Part shown: piece after piece, positions 1 to 11,235 of the stretch | Position numbering within the stretch: position 1 is the stretch's first letter | How the letters are laid out: every line of letters begins with the position of its first letter | Source of the DNA: Codonopsis lanceolata | Taxonomy: Eukaryota; Streptophyta; Magnoliopsida; Asterales; Campanulaceae | Assembly (NCBI GenBank): GCA_013146195.2 | Contig: CM028383.1 | Location: forward strand, 18,809,642 to 18,873,641 | Reading direction: 5' to 3' | Length of the DNA: 64,000 bases | The notes under the pieces: generated by a model | Seen by the model: the letters and a program-made list of their open reading frames with translations, nothing else | Database searches by the model: none | What the model was told of the DNA's origin: nothing | Translations under genes and position numbers: made by a program

Positions 1-2
1 TT

Positions 3-848
3 CTTGGGATCGAAGTGATACGGTCCAAGAAAGGAATCTTCTTGTGTCAAAGAAAATATGTCCTTGATTTACTTAAGGAAGTTGGAATGCTTGGAGTGAA
101 ACCGTGTGACACTCCAATGGATCCTAATGTCAAACTTGTAGCCGGAGAAGGGGAGATGTTCGAGGATCCAGAACGATACCGGACATTGGTTGGTAAGTTG
201 AATTATCTTGTAGTAACTCGTCCAGATATTGCTTTTCCGGTGAGTGTAGTGAGTCGGTTCATGGCAGCCCCTACTACTACACACTGGAATGCATTGATTC
301 GAATTTTGAAATATTTGAAAGGAGCACCAGGTAGAGGTATATTGTATGCGAATCATGGGCATATGCGGGTAGAGGCATTCTCTGATGCTGATTGGGCAGG
401 ATCACCGGATGATAGTAAGTCAACTACCGGATATTGTGTGTTTGTGGGCGGAAATCTTGTATCATGGAAAAGTAAGAAACAAAGTGTGGTGGCGAGATCA
501 AGTGCAGAGTCTGAGTATCGTGCTATGGCTCAGACAACTTGTGAACTTATGTGGATACAACAATTGATTGAAGAGGTTGGGTTTAAGGTTCCTCTGCCTA
601 TGAGATTGTGGTGTGATAATCAGGTAGCCATGCATATTTCTACAAATCCAGTTTTCCATGAAAGGACTAAGCATATAGAGGTCGATTGTCATTTCATTCG
701 AGAAAAGATCCAACAGAATCTTGTCTCCACCTCATACGTGCGTACGGGAGAACAACCGGCTGATATGCTGACTAAAGGCTTGACAAAGTTAAGGGTGGAT
801 TATATTTGTAACAAGCTGGGCATGATAAATATATATGCTCCAGCTTGA
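3..848 (+). CDS. copia pol, RT C-terminus plus RNase H (partial)
   Basis: This is the last part of a copia polyprotein, open from the window edge to a TGA at 846-848. It begins in the conserved RT tail (LGIEV, then CQRKYVLDLLKE) and continues through the VTRPDIAF region into RNase H. There the acidic motif DADWAG, the KSKKQSVVARSSAESEYRA block and WCDNQ are intact, and it ends in the usual copia tail (CNKLGMINIYAPA). RNase H removes the RNA template during reverse transcription. The listed start is the frame edge, not a real initiation codon. Only the integrity of the visible part can be judged. Confidence 0.93.
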   Translation, partial: LGIEVIRSKKGIFLCQRKYVLDLLKEVGMLGVKPCDTPMDPNVKLVAGEGEMFEDPERYRTLVGKLNYLVVTRPDIAFPVSVVSRFMAAPTTTHWNALIRILKYLKGAPGRGILYANHGHMRVEAFSDADWAGSPDDSKSTTGYCVFVGGNLVSWKSKKQSVVARSSAESEYRAMAQTTCELMWIQQLIEEVGFKVPLPMRLWCDNQVAMHISTNPVFHERTKHIEVDCHFIREKIQQNLVSTSYVRTGEQPADMLTKGLTKLRVDYICNKLGMINIYAPA

Positions 849-855
849 AGGGGAG

Positions 856-1013
856 TGTTAGACATTAAGGGTAGTTTAGTAAATTAGATGGTAGGGTATT
901 TTGTTATATATATGTCGTTTATTGTTAATATCATTGTGTGCGCACAGATTTGGGCTGCGCAGCGACTCTGCCGACTTCTCTCTTCTTCTCCTTCTTCTTT
1001 ATTTCTGTTTACA
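856..1013 (+). repeat. 3' LTR of the left-edge copia element
   Basis: It starts TGTTAGACATTAAGG directly after a purine tract and ends TTCTGTTTACA, the usual TG...CA form. It is about 158 bp, as short as the other copia LTRs here. A TATATATATG stretch near 905 could be its TATA region. The right end is set by the TTTACA terminus shared with related LTRs in this window. Confidence 0.75.
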
Positions 1014-1295
1014 AAAGCATAGACAACTTACATGAAAATTAGGAGTCTCTCAATCACATTTCCTCATTTCTTTTGATGAGGAGAAGGACGAATAAGGAAA
1101 AAAAATCAAGAGAACTAACAAAACGAAGGAATACACTCTGAATGGGAAGTAAAGAAGGGTACATATGTTTTTAGGCAAAGCTGGAAAATAAAGTTCATGT
1201 CTTGTAATAGGATTCACATTAAGCAAAGCCCCCTTTTTCGCTCAGTGATAGATCAAGGGCCCTCCAGTTTCGTTGATCGCCACCTCTCTGAATGA

Positions 1296-1518
1296 TTATC
1301 CCTGACCGATAGACAGGTCTAAATCCATCCCTGAATGTTGTCGACTACTGCTTAGTTCAACCAACTCCCTTGCATCTCCGGCTAGAAGGTAATAATCCAC
1401 CTTCCTCCTTACAGTTTCATTTTGAATTCGGGCGGGCATCACCATCATCTACCTCATCCTCAACTGCAAATCCATCATCTTCAGTATCTTGTAGTTTTAA
1501 CATCTCATTTACAGGATC
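1296..1518 (-). pseudogene. coding-like fragment of an unidentified gene, one frameshift
   Basis: On the minus strand this stretch has protein-like composition. An acidic segment (TEDDGFAVEDEVDDGDA) is followed, after a one-base frame change near 1430 in a CCGCCC tract, by a segment containing VRRKVDYYLLAGDAREL and ending LDLSIGQG at a TAA (1296-1298). A stop sits just upstream of the acidic part, so an exon boundary or a break is needed near 1518. It may be the last exon of a neighbouring convergent gene or a captured fragment. I do not recognise the family. The frame change could be a mutation, a sequencing error or an unrecognised splice. Confidence 0.35.
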
Positions 1519-3550
1519 TCAGTAGCAGACCTTAAACTCAAACTCACTAAGTTTTGTCTATTCTAATGAACTTCTCATCAAGACTTCAGCTCCTGCATAA
1601 ATACAATACAAAAATCAATTTTAAAAGATCATGATTTTAAGTTACCCATAAAAACATACGGTATAAAACTCAGATATGTAATTCAAAAGACTTCCAGGTC
1701 TGCTAACTCCCAAGCTCATTCAGTTTGAAATCAGTCGAGAGCTCTCAAATTCTTTAAATGTTTTGATTAATTTATAGGAGATTGAGCTTCTAACTGGACC
1801 TGTAGCTAAATTCTCCTATAGGATGCAAGTATGTTGTTTGACATGGTTTTAAAGTCTTAACATTCCTACTCAAAAAGCTAACTAGGTCCACTGACTCAAT
1901 GACCCATTAAACGATTAAAATCCATACCACAAGTACCTCGTTAGAGCATCCGGCTACTTGATGAAACTCCCCCCCCCCCTCACAATTCAGAACCTGAAAA
2001 AACTGCTATTCTCAGATTGACAACAGAACGTCCAAGCTGGTAGACATCACTCCTCTATTATTGGAGAAAACAAGGAATCTAAAAACATGAACCAGATCAT
2101 TCCTCTAGTTCAGGGAGTCTTAATCTTTGCCTGAAACAGAATTAACATGGTCTTGAGTCAATATGAAACTTAAAAAGAGCTAGATTTAAAGTCAATTAAA
2201 AAATTCTTATAGGAAATCAAATGTAATATATGATCCACCTCTCTGGACCCAATCAGAAATCCCAAAGAGAGAAAGAACTATCACCATGAATATAGAGGAA
2301 AGGAAATCAGCAGACCCAAGCTTAGACAACAACAAGAACTGAAGATTCTCTAAGAGATACAAGAGAGAGACTTTTGAGCAACTCAGTGTCATTTAATAAC
2401 ATTGTTCCTGTCATTTATATCTCAAGTTATTCTAAAAGATTATCACTTCTACGGTGCATTGTGCGAAGGAATACTCAACCACAAACATGTGAACATAAGA
2501 ACACAACCTTAGTACATCGTGGCATGAACTTGCAATAACTACTGGGCAAGGAAATATAAGATAAGTGGTAAATTGCAATGCTAACAAAAAGAAGAATGTC
2601 AAAAAACATGGATGGAGGAGCCAGTAAGCATAAATCTTAAATCTATGAATGGAGATATCAAAACAAAAACTGATATCCAAACATAAAAGTGACTGACTTG
2701 CTTCATTAATTATTTAACATGCACCCAAAAGTAACTGACTAATCTACTGGAAAAAAGCAAGCTCTGGTTGTGGGAATTAAGTAGAAAAAACTTTTGGAAT
2801 TAACATTGTAACATTAACATTTTTGTCACTAAATTCATTTTTCCAAGCATAATTAACATCAGAAGCGAGCAAACGGTGAACACCAAATTCAGCACCCGTG
2901 CCCAAAAATCAATAGTGTATTGGCTATCAAGTATCAACAATTCACCTTTTTTGATATCTCATCTAGTTCATGATTGAAATGGAAGAGGATATTAGTTTCC
3001 CTCTAAAAGGTATTAAAACGCTAGATTTGTAGACAAGTGATTGGTGGTCATGGAGAAGGAATAAATGGAAGGTGTATATTTTTCACATACGGAGGAGAGG
3101 GACTATTGTGAAAGCAAAGTGAAACCCCAATTTGCCACAAACAATAAGTGGAAATTGTTTAGGGAGGGGTCATCACCCCCTCCACCCATTAGTGACTGAG
3201 ATATTGCTGTGGTGTTTGTGGACTTTACTCAAAAATGGGAATTTTCTATATCTGTACAACAACAAACAGATCACCAGTACGACCACTTAAAACCCATGAA
3301 TAAGATTAAGAGTGAGTGTTCCAGCGTGGGATTGGAAAAGGGAAGGAGTCGTCGGTCAGCATTTTATACAAACAGATGGTGTGCATTTTATACAAACAAC
3401 AATTTGGACATAAATTGTAATCTTTACTTTTAAGTTGAAATGCCTATTAATCAAAATGTGGAACCCATGAATCAGAGTATTGAAACAGTAGTTCCATATT
3501 ATTGAAATGATTAGTAATCAAAACGTGAAAACCATCAATGATTCAAAATC
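1519..3550. other. stretch without a recognisable gene
   Basis: AT-rich sequence. Short ORFs on both strands (for example minus 2207-2392 and 2432-2680) have no motif I recognise and look like chance. There is a C-homopolymer near 1969-1980. Missing 5' exons of the DUF3754 gene could lie here, but none could be placed. Confidence 0.5.
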
Positions 3551-3956
3551 TCAAACGAACATAACCCCTCTTGAAAGAGAGAAAGAGATCAAAGTGTACC
3601 ATGTATGAATGAGATCCGACGAGATGGCCAGGCCGGCTAGCAGGAGAGGTCCCTTTCTTGTTGATGGATCGAATGAACTGGGAGACGAGAGAGAGAATTG
3701 AGAGCAAGAGAGAACTAGGAGACGAGAGAGAGAACTGAGAGGTGCGAAGTGCGAAGTGTGAGACCGTGAGTGTGATGATGTGGGCGAGCGTGAAAAATGT
3801 GGGCGCCCATCTAAGCCCATATTATGCCCATAAAATTTAATGGTCTAAGTGGGCATGCCCATTTTTGCCCAGATTAAAATTAAAGTGTGTCCATACCCGT
3901 TTTTTAGTGGGTGGTCTGGACGGACATATGGGTATAGGGAGAATTTGCCACCGCTA
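3551..3956. repeat. possible arm of a non-autonomous hAT-like element
   Basis: A purine-rich GAGAGAGAG tract is followed by repeated GGGC(A/G)...GCCC blocks and ends GAATTTGCCACCGCTA. The reverse complement of that end, TAGCGGTGGCAAA, resembles hAT termini. The layout resembles the better-defined hAT-like element at 54213-55247. No matching left terminus or 8-bp duplication was found, so the left limit is arbitrary. Confidence 0.3.
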
Positions 3957-4489
3957 CTCATATACTCCGATGTAAATAGGACGCTTCTCCTATTTTGACA
4001 CTTGTTTATATATTTATCCTTACCTATTAAAAAATGAATTTAGCCACATTTAAGGAGATTGACTTGATTGGTTATGTTTGATCGATTTGTGCCGTAACGT
4101 GAAGATTTCGTTGCAGTGTCAGCACTGCTATTCAAGATAATAATTATGAACACAGAAAATTTCGAGGTAGATTACTGATACGATTTGCAGCCCGCGATTG
4201 TGAATGAAGTTGGCAACCTTCATTGTTGTTATTATCACCTCTCTTTCTTTCAAGCATAAGTTATTAATGGATATACAAAAAATTTCTCTGGTACTCTGTT
4301 TAAGAATGAGAGAAGATCGATGTAGAGACAACTAATGAGCTTCCTCAAGGCTAGCTAATTTATGTTCTTATATCAAACTGAGAGACTGTGTTATGACTCG
4401 GTTACTCTTAAAATGGACTTCTTCTGTATTTCATTTGACTGTAGTTGTTCTCTCTTGTTCATGCATGATAACTAATTCTTTGCATGCAG

Positions 4490-4669
4490 AATTCCTGTTG
4501 CCACTCGTTTCCAGCGTTCTTTTGTACAACTACTTTACAATGCTCAGTTTGAAGAACTATCAGCTTCTGATCTGATGTTGACATCAGCATTAAATACTAA
4601 TTATCTCCTTACGTTGCCAATATATGTCGACTGGAAGAAAGCATCTGAGTCTAAAGCAATAATATTCAG
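4490..4669 (+). CDS. DUF3754 gene, first visible exon
   Basis: It encodes the N-terminal part of the recognisable domain, containing VATRFQRSFVQLLYNAQFEE and later YLLTLPIYVDWKKA, and ends in the AG of an arginine codon. The acceptor is TGCATGCAG and the donor GTGAAA. It enters with one base of a split codon, so an upstream exon exists. The join to the next exon (AG|G) restores Arg-Arg-Gly-Tyr, a strong check on both splice sites. Confidence 0.88.
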
Positions 4670-4998
4670 GTGAAATTCATCTTTCTGCTCCTTACACATC
4701 TTCTAAATTTTCAATTATTTATTATGTATCTGTATTTCTGGTTATCTTTATGCTTCATCTTTTTAGGAAATAGAAATGATAAAGTTTGCTCCAGAGTTGA
4801 GCTGTATTGATGAGCAAATATTGCACTTAACTTCTGAAGACTCTAGACTGTTGCTTGGCGCATAATTTTAATTTTGGATTTGGATTTCAATGCTATGCAA
4901 TTTCAAAAGATTTGCTTCTTGAAAATAGGTTTTTAATAGAGGCAAAATGTAATTGGTTAATATAGTGTTTCGTGGCACAAAAGAAGCTCCATAAGAAC
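4670..4998 (+). other. intron 1, part before the copia insertion
   Basis: AT-rich intron sequence starting with the donor GTGAAATTC. No other feature is seen before the insertion at 4999. The AGAAC at 4994-4998 is the left target-site copy. Confidence 0.7.
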
Positions 4999-5227
4999 TG
5001 TTGGAAATCTGAATGAGAAACTATTTCTGTATAATTGATTTTATTTTATTTGTACAGCTGTGATTAGAATCTTTTATTTTAGGAAGGTTGTAACTGATTG
5101 GAACTTGCCTTAATTAGAAAATTAGCTTAGTAAATGTCCTTGATTTCAGGATCCTAATTCCCTGTATAAATATAGGCACTCTAAACTTCAATAGACGAGA
5201 AAAAGTTCAAGGTCTCTTATTTCTACA
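4999..5227 (+). repeat. 5' LTR of the intron 1 copia element
   Basis: TGTTGGAAATCTG...TTTCTACA, 229 bp. It is nearly identical to the 3' LTR, apart from a roughly 10-bp indel near a GATCCTAATT motif and scattered changes. A TATAAATATAGG box near 5165 is a candidate TATA region. Confidence 0.93.
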
Positions 5228-5240
5228 TGGTATCAAAGCC
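5228..5240 (+). promoter_or_regulatory. primer binding site, tRNA-Met type
   Basis: TGGTATCAAAGCC lies immediately after the 5' LTR. It matches the TGGTATCAGAGCC consensus complementary to initiator tRNA-Met, with one difference. Confidence 0.85.
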
Positions 5241-5373
5241 ATAGTAACCCATTCCTCTAAATCTTCCTTTCTTGGCCTTCATCGCCAAATTTTTTTTTTG
5301 CTTTCAGCCTTCATTGCTGCCTTTCATCACCAAAATTAATTCTGTTTTCAGTCTTCATTGCTGAATAACGCAA

Positions 5374-5808
5374 ATGGCTCAAAACACTATGCCTAAGTCA
5401 TCTTCCTCTCAAGTGGAATCTCAGGTCAAAAGTTCTGACGAACTCCAAACCATCCTGCCAGCCTATAGGCTGAATGGAAGGAACTACCTTAAATGGACTA
5501 AATTAGTCCAGACCACTATGAAAGGGAAAGGGAAACTTGGTCACCTGTTAGGAAAAGGTCCAAAGTCCATCATGTTGGATAGGGTTCAACCCGATGGGTC
5601 AGCCCTATTCACCGGGAAATCCATATTCGCTGGGAAAAACAACAACCTTCAGATGAATAAGAATTCTGAAGGGGCAAAGCAAGCAACCTTAAACAAAGAT
5701 GACATGTGGTGTACCTTCTGTAAGAAACCGAGGCATGTGAAGGAAACTTGTTGGAAGCTGCATGGCAAGCCACCTAGCAAGGAGTGGGGACCTAAGGGGG
5801 CGCAATAA
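5374..5808 (+). pseudogene. copia gag, internally shortened
   Basis: This 144-residue frame starts with ATG and ends with TAA. The N-terminal part (LNGRNYLKWTKLVQTTMKGK) is the gag N-terminal motif of plant copia elements. Near residues 112-125 is a zinc knuckle, CTFCKKPRHVKETC (CX2CX4HX4C), followed by WKLHGKP. The usual central gag region is largely missing, since the frame jumps from the early domain to the linker before the knuckle. That indicates an internal deletion; typical copia gag is two to three times longer. Confidence 0.8.
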
Positions 5809-5823
5809 AACCCCCAGGCATAT

Positions 5824-7243
5824 GTGGCTGTCCACGAAGAAGCAAACCTACTTAGTGCAGCTGAGATCAACATGTTAAAGAAACTTCTCCAGAATTCAGA
5901 AGCAGGTAAGTCAGGAACTGAGGAGAAAACTGAAGGAAGCTGCTCATTAACACAATCTGGTAAGCCCCCACACTCTTTTGGATTTAATGCTTTTGGTAAA
6001 TTTCTGGATCCTAGATTCAGGAGCCACCGACCATATGACCTGTAATCCTAAAAGCTACATTACTTATACACTATGCCCAGGCAATACCGTAGCTGATGGA
6101 ACCTCTGCCATTGTAGCCGGGGTTAGGGATATCCAGATTAACCCCTCTCTATTGCTTAAAAATGTTCTGCATGTTCCTAAGCTATCCACCAACTTAATCT
6201 CAGTTCAAAAGCTTGCCAATGACATGTCCTTCATTGTCACCTTTTATCCTTCTTATTGTGAATTTCAGGACTAGAAATCAGGGAGGAAGATTTGGTTTGC
6301 TAAGGAGGAAGGAGGACTCTATTACTTGCATACATTTGAAAAGCCTTCTCCAACCAAATCCATCTCTTTTCTATCCTCTTCAAATGAAGAAGCAATACGG
6401 TTGTATCATCAACGTTTAGGTCATGTGTCTTTTAGTACCTTAAGATTGGTATTCCCAGCCTTGTTTCAAGGACCGGATATTAAGTCTTTTCATTGTGACG
6501 TTTGTGAGTATGCCAAGCATACTCGTGTTTCCTTTCCACTTATAAATAAAAGAGCTTCTTCTTCGTTTTATCTTGTTCATAGTGATGTGTGGGGACCTTC
6601 AACAATTCCCAATATATCTGGTGCCAGATGGTTTGTAACATTTATTGATGATTGCACTAGAGTCTCATGGGTACACTTGCTGAAAACCAAGTCTGAAGTC
6701 AGCCTAGTATTCCAAGTCTTCCATGAAATGGTGAAAAATCAATTTGGCACAAAAATTAAGAACATACGAAGTGATAATGCTAGAGATTACTTCAATTAAT
6801 TTCTCACACCATATTTTCAAGAAGAAGGGATTATACATGAGTCCTCTTGTGTCTCTACTCCCCAACAAAACGGAGTGGCAGAAAGGAAAAATAGACACCT
6901 TCTAGAAACCACCCGAGCCCTGTTGTTCCAAAACAATGTACCTAAAACATATTGGGGTGAAGCTGTCCTTACCTCAACTTATGTCATTAACAGATTGCCT
7001 TCTAAAGTTCTTGGGTCTAAAAGTCCTCTAGATCTTTTGGCTCAGTTTCATCCAGATATCAGACATCCATTCACCTTACATCCCAAAGTTTTTGGTTGTA
7101 CCTCATGTGTTCATATTCATGACCATCAGAGGGTCGATCCTAGAGCAGTCAAATGTGTGTTTATAAGATATTCATCCACTCAAAAGGGTTACAAATGCCT
7201 TCGCCCACCTACAAGGAAATACTACATCTGTAACCTTTGTTGA
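5824..7243 (+). pseudogene. copia protease and integrase, broken frames
   Basis: Protease is marked by LDSGATDHMTC near 6008-6045. Integrase shows its zinc-binding HHCC region (LYHQRLGHVSFSTLRLV, then CDVCEYAKHTR) near 6400-6530 and the catalytic core with FIDDCTRVSWVHLL near 6640-6680. It continues through TPQQNGVAERKNRHLLE near 6857-6903. Frame changes near 6045 and 6274 and a stop at 6797-6799 interrupt it. The product would cut the polyprotein and insert the DNA copy, but this copy cannot make it whole. Confidence 0.85.
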
Positions 7244-9304
7244 AGAAGAATCCTACTTCACATATCCTAGAACACAGAAAGAGACACCAGAGAGTCTTCC
7301 CTTTGAGCCCTTATCATTTGAACCTCAAATTCCAAATTCCAAATTCCAAATCCTCTGATTCTGTTCCACTTGAAACCCTGAGTGGGGAAGATGAAAGACC
7401 AGAAAAATCCCTCGACAAATTCAGGTTTGATCAGGTGTATGCAAGAAGAAGAGCTCCAGACCAAGCTCCCCAGCAAGATCAATCGGGCTTCCTAGATTTT
7501 GGAAATGACAATTCTGAGCTACCACAATCTGAAAATGGAGCCCCAAAATCTGAAAATGACAATTCTGAGCTACCACAATCTGAAATTGGATCCCCAGATA
7601 ATTCCTCACCTACTCATAACACCTCTCAAAATGATCTCCCTATAGCTTTAAGGAAAGGAACCCGTGAGTGCACAAAAAAGCCCATATATCCTTTGTCTAA
7701 TTTTGTGTCACTCCAGAAATTCTCTCAAAATCACAGGACATTTCTCTCCAATTTACAACTAGTTCAGATTCCCCAGAATTTTTCAGAAGCATTATCTAAG
7801 GAGGAATGGAGGCAAGCTATGAAAGTGGAAATGGATGCATCGGAAAAGAATCATACATGGGACTTGGTGGATATACCCAATGGTAAGAAACCTGTAGGGT
7901 GTAAATGGGTCTTCACTGTCAAGTTCAAAGCAGACGGAACATTAGAAAGATACAAGGCCCACTTAGTAGCAAAGGGATATACGCAAACCTATGGGGTAGA
8001 TTACCATGAGACATTTGCCCCCGTTGCAAAGATGAACACGGTTAGAATCCGAATTTCTCTTGTAGTCCTGGGAGTTGGAACAGTTTGATGTGAAGAATGC
8101 TTTTCTCCATAGAGATTTAGAGGAGGAAATTTATATGAACATTCCTCCCAGGTATCATTGCAGTGAAGAAGGTAAAGTCTGTAGGTTAAGGAAAGCATTA
8201 TATGGTCTAAAACAATCACCCCGTGCCTGGTTTGGAAGACTGACCAGTGTCATGAAGAATAGTGGATATAAGCAGAGCCAAGGAGACCATACATTGTTTG
8301 TTAAACATACAGATTCTGGAGGAGTTACAACACTATTGGTCTATGTAGATGACATCGTAGTAACAGGGAATGATGAAAAGGAAAGAAGGGACTTGAAGAA
8401 AAGGTTAGCTGAAGAATTTGACATCAAGGAACTTGGGAGACTAAAGTACTTTCTTGGCGTTGAGGTGGCTCGGTCTAAAAGTGGTATTTTTCTTTCACAA
8501 CAGAAGTATATCAATGATCTACTGAAGGAAACGGGGATGGGAGCTAGTAAACCGGCTACTACACCAATAGAACAGAACCACAGGTTGGGAGAAGCAAGTG
8601 GAAGTAGTAAGGTAGACAAGGAAATGTATCAAAGACTCGTTGGACATTTGATCTATCTCGCACATACTAGACCATACTTGGCCTACCCAGTAAGTGTAGT
8701 TAGTCAGTTTAAGCCTGATCCCAGGGAAGTTCATCTACGGGTTGTTTATCGGATTCTCCACTACTTGAAGGCTCATATAGGGAGAGGATTGATGTTTACA
8801 AAAACACAAAATCCAGAATTAGACATTTGTGTGTACACAGATGCGGATTTTGCTGGTTCCCAAGTCGACAGAAAATCTACCACATGGTATTGTACGTTCC
8901 TAGGAGAAAATCTAGTCACTTGGAGGAGTAAGAAGCAAAGTGTGGTGGCAAGATCAAGTGCTGAAGCTGAATTCAGTACAATGGCTGATGGAGTGTGTGA
9001 ACTACTATGGACAAAGGTGATCCTACGGGACCTAAAGATCAAGTGGAAAATGCCAATGAAATTGTTTTGTGACAACAAATCAGCAATAAGCATTGCTCAT
9101 AATCCAATACAACATGACCGGACAAAGCACATTGAGATAGACAGACATTTTATCAAGGAAAAGCTGGATGAAGGACTAATCTGTGTCCCATATATGCCTA
9201 CACAGTTGCAGTTGGCAGATGTGTTAACAAAGGGGCTTGGCGGCAAGGCATTTCAAGACAACATCAGCAAGCTCAGAATGCAGCATTTGTATTCATCAGC
9301 TTGA
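7237..9304 (+). pseudogene. copia RT and RNase H, one frame break
   Basis: The first frame (7237-8088) covers the linker and the start of RT (GCKWVFTVKFKADGTLERYK). It contains a local duplication of NDNSELPQSE (about 7505-7590) and ends near 8088. The second (8075-9304) carries FDVKNAFLH, the YVDD catalytic box near 8341-8355, ARSKSGIFLSQQKYINDLLK, and RNase H with DADFAGSQVDRKS and FCDNKSAISI. It ends LRMQHLYSSA and TGA. RT and RNase H motifs are preserved, and the overlap at 8075-8088 suggests a single frameshift between the frames. Confidence 0.88.
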
Positions 9305-9311
9305 GGGGGAG

Positions 9312-9554
9312 TGTTGGAAATCTGAATGAGAAACTATTTCTGTATAATTGATTTTATTTTATTTGTACAGCTGTGATTAGAATCTTTTATTTTAGGAAGG
9401 TTGTAACTAATTGGAACTTGCCTTAGTTAGAAAATTAGCTTAGTAAATGTCCTTGATTTCAGGATCCTAATTGATCTTAATTCCCTATATAAATATAGGC
9501 ACTCTAAACTTCAATAGACAAGAGAAAAAGTTCAAGGTCTCTTTTATTTCTACA
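9312..9554 (+). repeat. 3' LTR of the intron 1 copia element
   Basis: 243 bp. It follows the purine tract, begins TGTTGGAAATCTG and ends ATTTCTACA, then the AGAAC target copy. It includes a roughly 10-bp segment absent from the 5' LTR. Confidence 0.93.
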
Positions 9555-9559
9555 AGAAC

Positions 9560-11099
9560 TGTCAATAAACCTTAATGAATTCTTAAGTCATGTAGTGTGG
9601 GGTGGTTTAACAGTATTTTGCATCTTTTAGAGGTTTTCATTAGTTATGAAATATTTTTTCTAATGTTCATGTTTAATGTGTGTTGTGCGACTGTTCTCCT
9701 TCCAATCAATTTTCAAGGCATTTTGGGGATTTTTATAACAGGATTCTATGTTAAAAGGAAATTCTTTGGTTCATCTAGTAATTTGGGACTGTAAGGGTGG
9801 CTGTTGAACAAGAAAGAAGACAGGGAAAGGAGGAACACACAATTAGCCCTATAGTTGCCTTCTTTGTTGATACGGGGAAAGGTTTTAGATTAAACCCGAA
9901 GGATTAATCAAGGGCTCTTACTACGAGAAAACTCTTTAAATTAAGGTTGAACACGTCAAACCTTATTAATCCTAGAATCCACTAGGAACGAACAACCGAA
10001 AAAAGGATTAAACCTTAACTTTATTCAATTTTCTGCACCAATTCGGAATTGACATCAAACATGTATTTGTAAGGTTCATAGCGGTTGGAAAGGAATTTAT
10101 AACTTCCAAAAAACTGCCCTAACTTATCGAGTAACCAACTAGGACTTTAAATTCACCAATTAGGGATCTAAATCTACTTCTAAATAAAAAAAATTCTGCC
10201 CTATTTAATTACAAATTCGAAATTTATAGTAAAAATAATCAAACTTAAGAATAAACTGCTCCAATCTTGTCCCACATCATTTGTGATGTTCTTATTAAAA
10301 AAATATTGAGATTTTTGGGTAGTTGGTCCATATAGTCAGATATGATTTGTGCAAGAAATTTTGTAAAAAGATACAGTTGCTAATTTGGAGATGGTTGAAA
10401 AAGAATTTTAGAGACCATCTAGAGGAACCAAGATGAGTAGTCTTAGTGGAAACTGTTATTTTCTAGTTTAATCTTCTGGCCTGCTTAGTCATTTTTTTAT
10501 TTCCACTTCTCTTGTTGATGGAAATATTTTCCATTTTTATGTTTCTCTCTTATGATAGAACTTCCTTCTCTCTTTTTTTTTTTTTCTGAGCTGACCTTAG
10601 TAGATTTACTAGAAGCTAAAGAGTAGTCAGTAGTCTAGTGATTTGCTACTGGCTCAAAACGAAATGGGTTAGTTATCTGGGTAAATGAGGCTGAAGACCA
10701 TAACTTCCTACGATGTTGTTCTTGTTTACAACTTTAGGAGAGGGATTCTCTCTAGCAAAAGCTAGACACCCTCCATCTCTCATCGCGGGGCTACTGGTGC
10801 ATATCATCTAGAGCTCATTGGAGGAGGGCCGATAATTACTTGGAGTCTTTCATAGACTACTCCAAACCTGTAACGAACAGTGCTTAGGTTTTTACTTTTT
10901 CGCTTTACCAAGTCACTTTTCTGGTTTATTAACTTCCACTTCCTGTTTCCTATGGTTATTCTGCATTTTTATTTGTCTTATACGCCATTATGTTGCTCTC
11001 GTTTAACATTCAGGCTAAATGTTTTTCAGTTTTTCTTCCATGAAAACATTCGCAGGTCAATTTTTATTCACCTATAGATAATGAACTTTCATCATACAG
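9560..11099 (+). other. intron 1, remainder
   Basis: AT-rich sequence. About 9850-10270 has the look of an old repeat (CTTACTACGAGAAAACTC, AAACCTTATTAATCC) but shows no diagnostic termini. A T-tract lies near 10568-10587. The intron ends in CATACAG at 11099. No coding content was recognised. Confidence 0.5.
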
Positions 11100-11235
11100 G
11101 CGTGGTTATGCAACAGAGAGGCAGAAAGGTCTACTAATTGCTGAAAAACTGGATTACTTGCAATCCAAACTTCTGCAAGGATTTTTCTTCTTTATTTCAA
11201 AACCATTGGGGAAAGTTGGCATGCGGTTCAGTGAG
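11100..11235 (+). CDS. DUF3754 gene, exon 2
   Basis: With the split codon it reads RRGYATERQKGLLIAEKLDY, then a hydrophobic QGFFFFISKPLGKVG, ending in GAG before the donor GTAATTG. The Arg-Arg-Gly-Tyr join and the conserved EKLDYLQ run support both borders. The length (136 bp) keeps the frame. Confidence 0.9.

Larger units (their letters stand above)
1..1013 (+). mobile_element. Ty1/copia retrotransposon, 3' end only
   Basis: The window opens inside the pol gene of a copia-type LTR retrotransposon. In order there are the C-terminal part of reverse transcriptase, RNase H, a stop codon, a purine-rich tract (GAAGGGGAG, 847-855) and a 3' LTR starting TGTTAG at 856. The 5' part lies outside the window, so its target-site duplication cannot be checked; AAAGC follows the LTR. 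The reading frame is uninterrupted over the visible 280 codons, which suggests a fairly young copy. Confidence 0.93.
4999..9554 (+). mobile_element. complete Ty1/copia retrotransposon in intron 1
   Basis: It is bounded by direct LTRs (4999-5227 and 9312-9554), with the 5-bp duplication AGAAC at 4994-4998 and 9555-9559. A tRNA-Met-type primer site (TGGTATCAAAGCC, 5228-5240) follows the 5' LTR, and a purine tract (GAGGGGGAG, 9303-9311) precedes the 3' LTR. The internal order gag, protease, integrase, RT, RNase H is typical of copia. Gag is short and pol is broken into several frames, so the copy is not autonomous. It has the same orientation as the host gene. Confidence 0.95.

Noticed and set aside
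3551..3820. 89-codon minus-strand ORF
   Set aside because: Ser/Leu-rich translation of a GAGAGA-type tract; more likely part of a repeat arm than a gene.
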